From Faecalicatena contorta (lineage in GTDB: Bacteria; Bacillota; Clostridia; Lachnospirales; Lachnospiraceae): a stretch of DNA of 64,000 bases. A program made the position numbers and the translations under genes. The stretch lies in assembly GCF_003149105.1 (NCBI RefSeq), contig NZ_QGDS01000003.1, positions 285,674 through 349,673 of the forward strand. Reading direction: 5' to 3'. This document shows positions 61,266-64,000 of this stretch, one piece after another; positions within the stretch are counted from its first letter, which is position 1, and each line of letters opens with the position of its first letter. The notes under the pieces were generated by a model. That model was given only the letters and a program-made list of their open reading frames with translations. It did no database searches and had not been told where the DNA came from.

Positions 61266-63341
61266 TTATTCTTCCGCAGCCCTTGCCGCAATTTCCTTTT
61301 CCTGTACGTCTGCCGGAGCCTGTTCATATCTTGCAAATTCATAAGCATATGTACCTCTGCCGCCTGTCATAGAACGAAGTACTGTACAATACCCGAACAG
61401 CCCTGTCATAGGAATATCTGCTTCAATTACCTGTTTACCTCCGGCAATCGGATTCATTCCCAGCACACGTCCGCGCCGTTTATTCAGGTCTCCCATAACA
61501 TCTCCCGTATAATCATCCGGAACAGTCACCTTGAGAGATGCAATTGGTTCCAGAAGAACCGGTCCGGCCTCCATAAATCCTTTTTTAAATGCCTGAGTTG
61601 TGGCTGTTTTAAATGCCATCTCAGAAGAGTCAACCGGGTGGTAGGATCCATCATACAGTACCGCTTTCACACCTACAACCGGATATCCCGCAAGAGGACC
61701 CTTCAATACAGAATCCTGCAGTCCTTTTTCAACTGCCGGGAAGTAATTCTTAGGCACCGCACCACCCACAACTACCTCTTCAAATACATAAGGAAGCTCC
61801 AGATCGCCTGATGGTTCAAATTTCATCTTAACATGTCCATATTGTCCGTGTCCGCCTGACTGCTTCTTATACTTTGTATCTACATCAGATTTCTTACGGA
61901 TAGTCTCTCTGAATGCTACTTTAGGCATCCCTAATACAATTTCAACTTTATATCTGGCTGCAAGTTTACTTGCAGCAATCTCTAAATGCTGGTCCCCCAT
62001 ACCATATAGTAAAGACTGCCTGTTTTCACCGTCATTTTTTGCTTTCAATGTCATATCTTCTGCCATCATACGGGCAAGGGCCTGAGATACTTTATCTTCA
62101 TCCCCTTTTGTTTTTACAGTGTATCTCATATATGTATATGGAACAGAATATTCTGTCTTCGCATAGGAAACTGGTGTTCCCTTTGTGGATAATGTATCAC
62201 CGGTACGGGTATTAGACATTTTTGCAATGGCACCGATATCCCCGGCAAACAACTCCTCCACTTCTGAAGGCTTATTGCCGCACATGGTATAGATCTTGCC
62301 TGGTTTCTCTTCCGAATCCGTGTCCGCATTGTAAAGAATATCATCACCTTTAAGCACACCGGAGCACACCTTAACAAAAGAGTACTTACCAATGAATGGG
62401 TCAACCATGGTTTTAAATACGTAAGCAGTTTTCCCTTTAGAGAAATCATAGTTCGCTTCAAAAATCTCATTCGTAGTCCTGTTGATTCCTGCACAGCTTC
62501 TTCTGTCCGGACTTGGGAAAAATCTGACAATATCTGACAGTAGATTTGCCACGCCATGAGCCTGAAGATTTGCCCCCATTGCCACCGGAACAATAGATCC
62601 GTCCATTACCTCGGTACGCATCGCGGAACGAATCTCTTCTACCGAGAATTCTTCCCCTGAAAAATATCTTTCCATGAAATCCTCACTGGTCTCCGCTACA
62701 GCTTCCATCAGAGAGTCTCTTAAAATCTCCAGGTTTGGCAGACAGTAATCAGGAATCTCACATTCTTCCCTCTGTCCAGTTCCGGTATATCTTCTTCCTG
62801 CGTTCTTGATTATATTAATATAACCAACCAGCTTTTCATTCTCACGGATTGGCTGGAAATGAGGTGCAATCTTCTTTCCATACCGCTCTGTCAAATCTTC
62901 CACAACCTGTCTGAAGCTGGCATCATCCACATCCATCTCTGTTACGTAGATCATGCGGGGGAGATTATACTTATCGCACAATTCCCATGCCTTCTCCGTA
63001 CCAACCTGTACGCCTGCCTTCCCTGATACTACGATAACCGCTGCATCTGCCGCACTTACTGCTTCCTCTACCTCACCGACAAAGTCAAAATATCCCGGAG
63101 TATCCAGAATGTTGATTTTCGCCTTTTCCCATTCAATAGGAATCAGAGATGTACTGATAGAGAAACCGCGTTTCTGCTCTTCTTTATCAAAATCACTGAC
63201 CGTATTAGAGTCGGAAACTTTTCCCATACGGTTCGTTGCCCCTGATACATACAACATCGCCTCCGCAAGGCTCGTCTTGCCACATCCCCCGTGACCAAGC
63301 AATACTACATTTCTAATCTCGTCTGTCCTGTAAACCTTCAT
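61266..63341 (-). CDS. EF-G paralogue (translation-factor GTPase with altered G motifs)
   Basis: A 691-residue protein with the complete five-domain EF-G layout, including domain IV (SGGHGQYGHVKMKFEP, DSSEMAFKTATTQAF) and domain V (GDVMGDLNKRRGRVLGM). Its GTPase motifs depart from canonical EF-G: G1 is GHGGCGKTS, switch I reads KRGFSIST, G3 is DTPGYFDF with Tyr at the usual catalytic His, and G4 is TEMD instead of NKMD. It is therefore the EF-G-2-type paralogue found in many Firmicutes, not the housekeeping fusA, which normally sits in the str operon. The biological role is unclear. Confidence 0.9.
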   Translation of the reverse strand: MKVYRTDEIRNVVLLGHGGCGKTSLAEAMLYVSGATNRMGKVSDSNTVSDFDKEEQKRGFSISTSLIPIEWEKAKINILDTPGYFDFVGEVEEAVSAADAAVIVVSGKAGVQVGTEKAWELCDKYNLPRMIYVTEMDVDDASFRQVVEDLTERYGKKIAPHFQPIRENEKLVGYINIIKNAGRRYTGTGQREECEIPDYCLPNLEILRDSLMEAVAETSEDFMERYFSGEEFSVEEIRSAMRTEVMDGSIVPVAMGANLQAHGVANLLSDIVRFFPSPDRRSCAGINRTTNEIFEANYDFSKGKTAYVFKTMVDPFIGKYSFVKVCSGVLKGDDILYNADTDSEEKPGKIYTMCGNKPSEVEELFAGDIGAIAKMSNTRTGDTLSTKGTPVSYAKTEYSVPYTYMRYTVKTKGDEDKVSQALARMMAEDMTLKAKNDGENRQSLLYGMGDQHLEIAASKLAARYKVEIVLGMPKVAFRETIRKKSDVDTKYKKQSGGHGQYGHVKMKFEPSGDLELPYVFEEVVVGGAVPKNYFPAVEKGLQDSVLKGPLAGYPVVGVKAVLYDGSYHPVDSSEMAFKTATTQAFKKGFMEAGPVLLEPIASLKVTVPDDYTGDVMGDLNKRRGRVLGMNPIAGGKQVIEADIPMTGLFGYCTVLRSMTGGRGTYAYEFARYEQAPADVQEKEIAARAAEE

Positions 63342-63519
63342 GCTGCTGCCTCCTTGTATGTCGTTATTATGCGCACTATCTAACTATACTTTTTCCGCAC
63401 ACATATTATGTATATATTGTACTAAAAAACTTTGGACATTACAACTCCTTTATGAATTTTTAACAAAAGAGTTCACAGTACATCACAGACCTAAGAAGGA
63501 GGCTAATATTAAGATTAAC

Positions 63520-64000
63520 TCAGGGAATTATTCTCATTTTTTCATATATTACGGTCTCATATGGCCGCAGCTTACCCAGCCTTTCCCCCTCTTTTGCATA
63601 GTTGCCAAGTATCTTTTCATATGTTGTAAGTTCTACATTACCATTAAAAACAGCTTCTTTTCCCCGGAGATTACATAACACAATAATTTCTTCGGCTCCA
63701 AGCATGCGGCGGTAAGCCAGTACATCTGGATTTCTCTTATCCAAAAATTCTATATTTCCTTCCGCTATTACTGCTTTCTCTTTTCTAAGACATATCACCT
63801 TTTTATAGAATGAGAGAATCGAACTTTCATCCTTAGCTTCTGCCTCAGCATTAATTGTCTTGTAATTATCCGGCAGGCTAATCCAAGGTTCCACTTCTGT
63901 AAATCCTGCATTATCCTTGTCCGACCACTGCATGGGAGTCCGCGCGTTATCTCTGGAACGTGCCGCCAGAATTTCCAATGCGTCCTTTTTTGTTTTTCCC
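63520..64000 (-). CDS. Oligo-1,6-glucosidase / alpha-glucosidase (GH13), C-terminal part
   Basis: The frame is open past the right edge (in frame GKTKKDALEILAARSRDNARTPMQW), so only about 159 codons are visible. SRDNARTPMQW is the conserved GH13 subfamily 31 segment near the catalytic barrel end. The rest is the all-beta C-terminal domain: SILSFYKKVICLRKE, LAYRRMLGAEEIIVLCNL, then LRPYETVIYEKM. Expected substrates are isomaltose-type oligosaccharides. It ends 178 bases before the EF-G-like gene start; that gap holds only AT-rich promoter-like DNA. Confidence 0.85.
   Translation of the reverse strand, partial: GKTKKDALEILAARSRDNARTPMQWSDKDNAGFTEVEPWISLPDNYKTINAEAEAKDESSILSFYKKVICLRKEKAVIAEGNIEFLDKRNPDVLAYRRMLGAEEIIVLCNLRGKEAVFNGNVELTTYEKILGNYAKEGERLGKLRPYETVIYEKMRIIP

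Overview
The window comes from a low-GC, spore-forming anaerobic Firmicute, most likely a gut Lachnospiraceae (Blautia/Ruminococcus-like). The pointers are the hrcA-grpE-dnaK-dnaJ order with a CIRCE operator, a T-box in front of leuS, small Coat_F-type spore proteins, and several families I associate with Lachnospiraceae (DUF3793, DUF6179/DUF6323-like, PAS-GGDEF). No tRNA or rRNA gene, CRISPR array, prophage or intact insertion sequence was seen. Most genes lie on the minus strand.

Layout, left to right. Positions 1-5450 hold the heat-shock operon hrcA-grpE-dnaK-dnaJ. Positions 5.4-16.3 kb are housekeeping: hemW, lepA, holA, then comEC, a GerMN lipoprotein, a histidine kinase/response regulator pair and a ComEA-like SLBB/HhH lipoprotein. 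Positions 16.4-28.7 kb are amino-acid biosynthesis: a YdcZ-type membrane protein, argC-GNAT-argJ-argB-argD, proB-proA, an iron alcohol dehydrogenase, a threonine aldolase, and argG on the opposite strand. Together the arg genes cover the steps from N-acetylglutamyl phosphate to ornithine plus argininosuccinate synthesis; argF and argH are not here.

Positions 29.6-39.4 kb are the most coherent accessory locus. It encodes a GH94 phosphorylase very like N,N'-diacetylchitobiose phosphorylase, an alpha-D-phosphohexomutase, a YesM-type sensor kinase, a sugar-binding lipoprotein, two ABC permeases and an AraC-type response regulator. This reads as sense-import-phosphorolyse-isomerise for a beta-linked amino-sugar disaccharide. 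No ABC ATPase is encoded, so the importer probably borrows one.

Positions 39.7-49.1 kb mix a uracil permease, a membrane dipeptidase, a class-I amidotransferase-like hydrolase, two small spore-coat proteins, a flippase-like membrane protein, two uncharacterised proteins, a diguanylate cyclase, a lone cbiG, and DUF1697 and DUF2007-like proteins. Positions 49.3-64 kb hold leuS behind a T-box, a ZIP metal transporter, a DUF3793 protein, a small P-loop protein, a large unknown membrane protein, a TrkA with two near-duplicate TrkH subunits, a double-Mop molbindin, an aberrant EF-G paralogue and the end of a GH13 glucosidase.

Between genes there is a noticeable amount of repeated palindromic DNA: a two-hairpin element of about 130 bp in three copies (6.7, 8.8 and 61.1 kb), a 27-bp palindrome with a conserved loop in three copies (13.2 and 21.9 kb, the latter in tandem), and REP-like tandem palindromes at 52.1 kb. 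Two very short ORFs in structured intergenic DNA (24.6 and 28.8 kb) are listed as candidates only.
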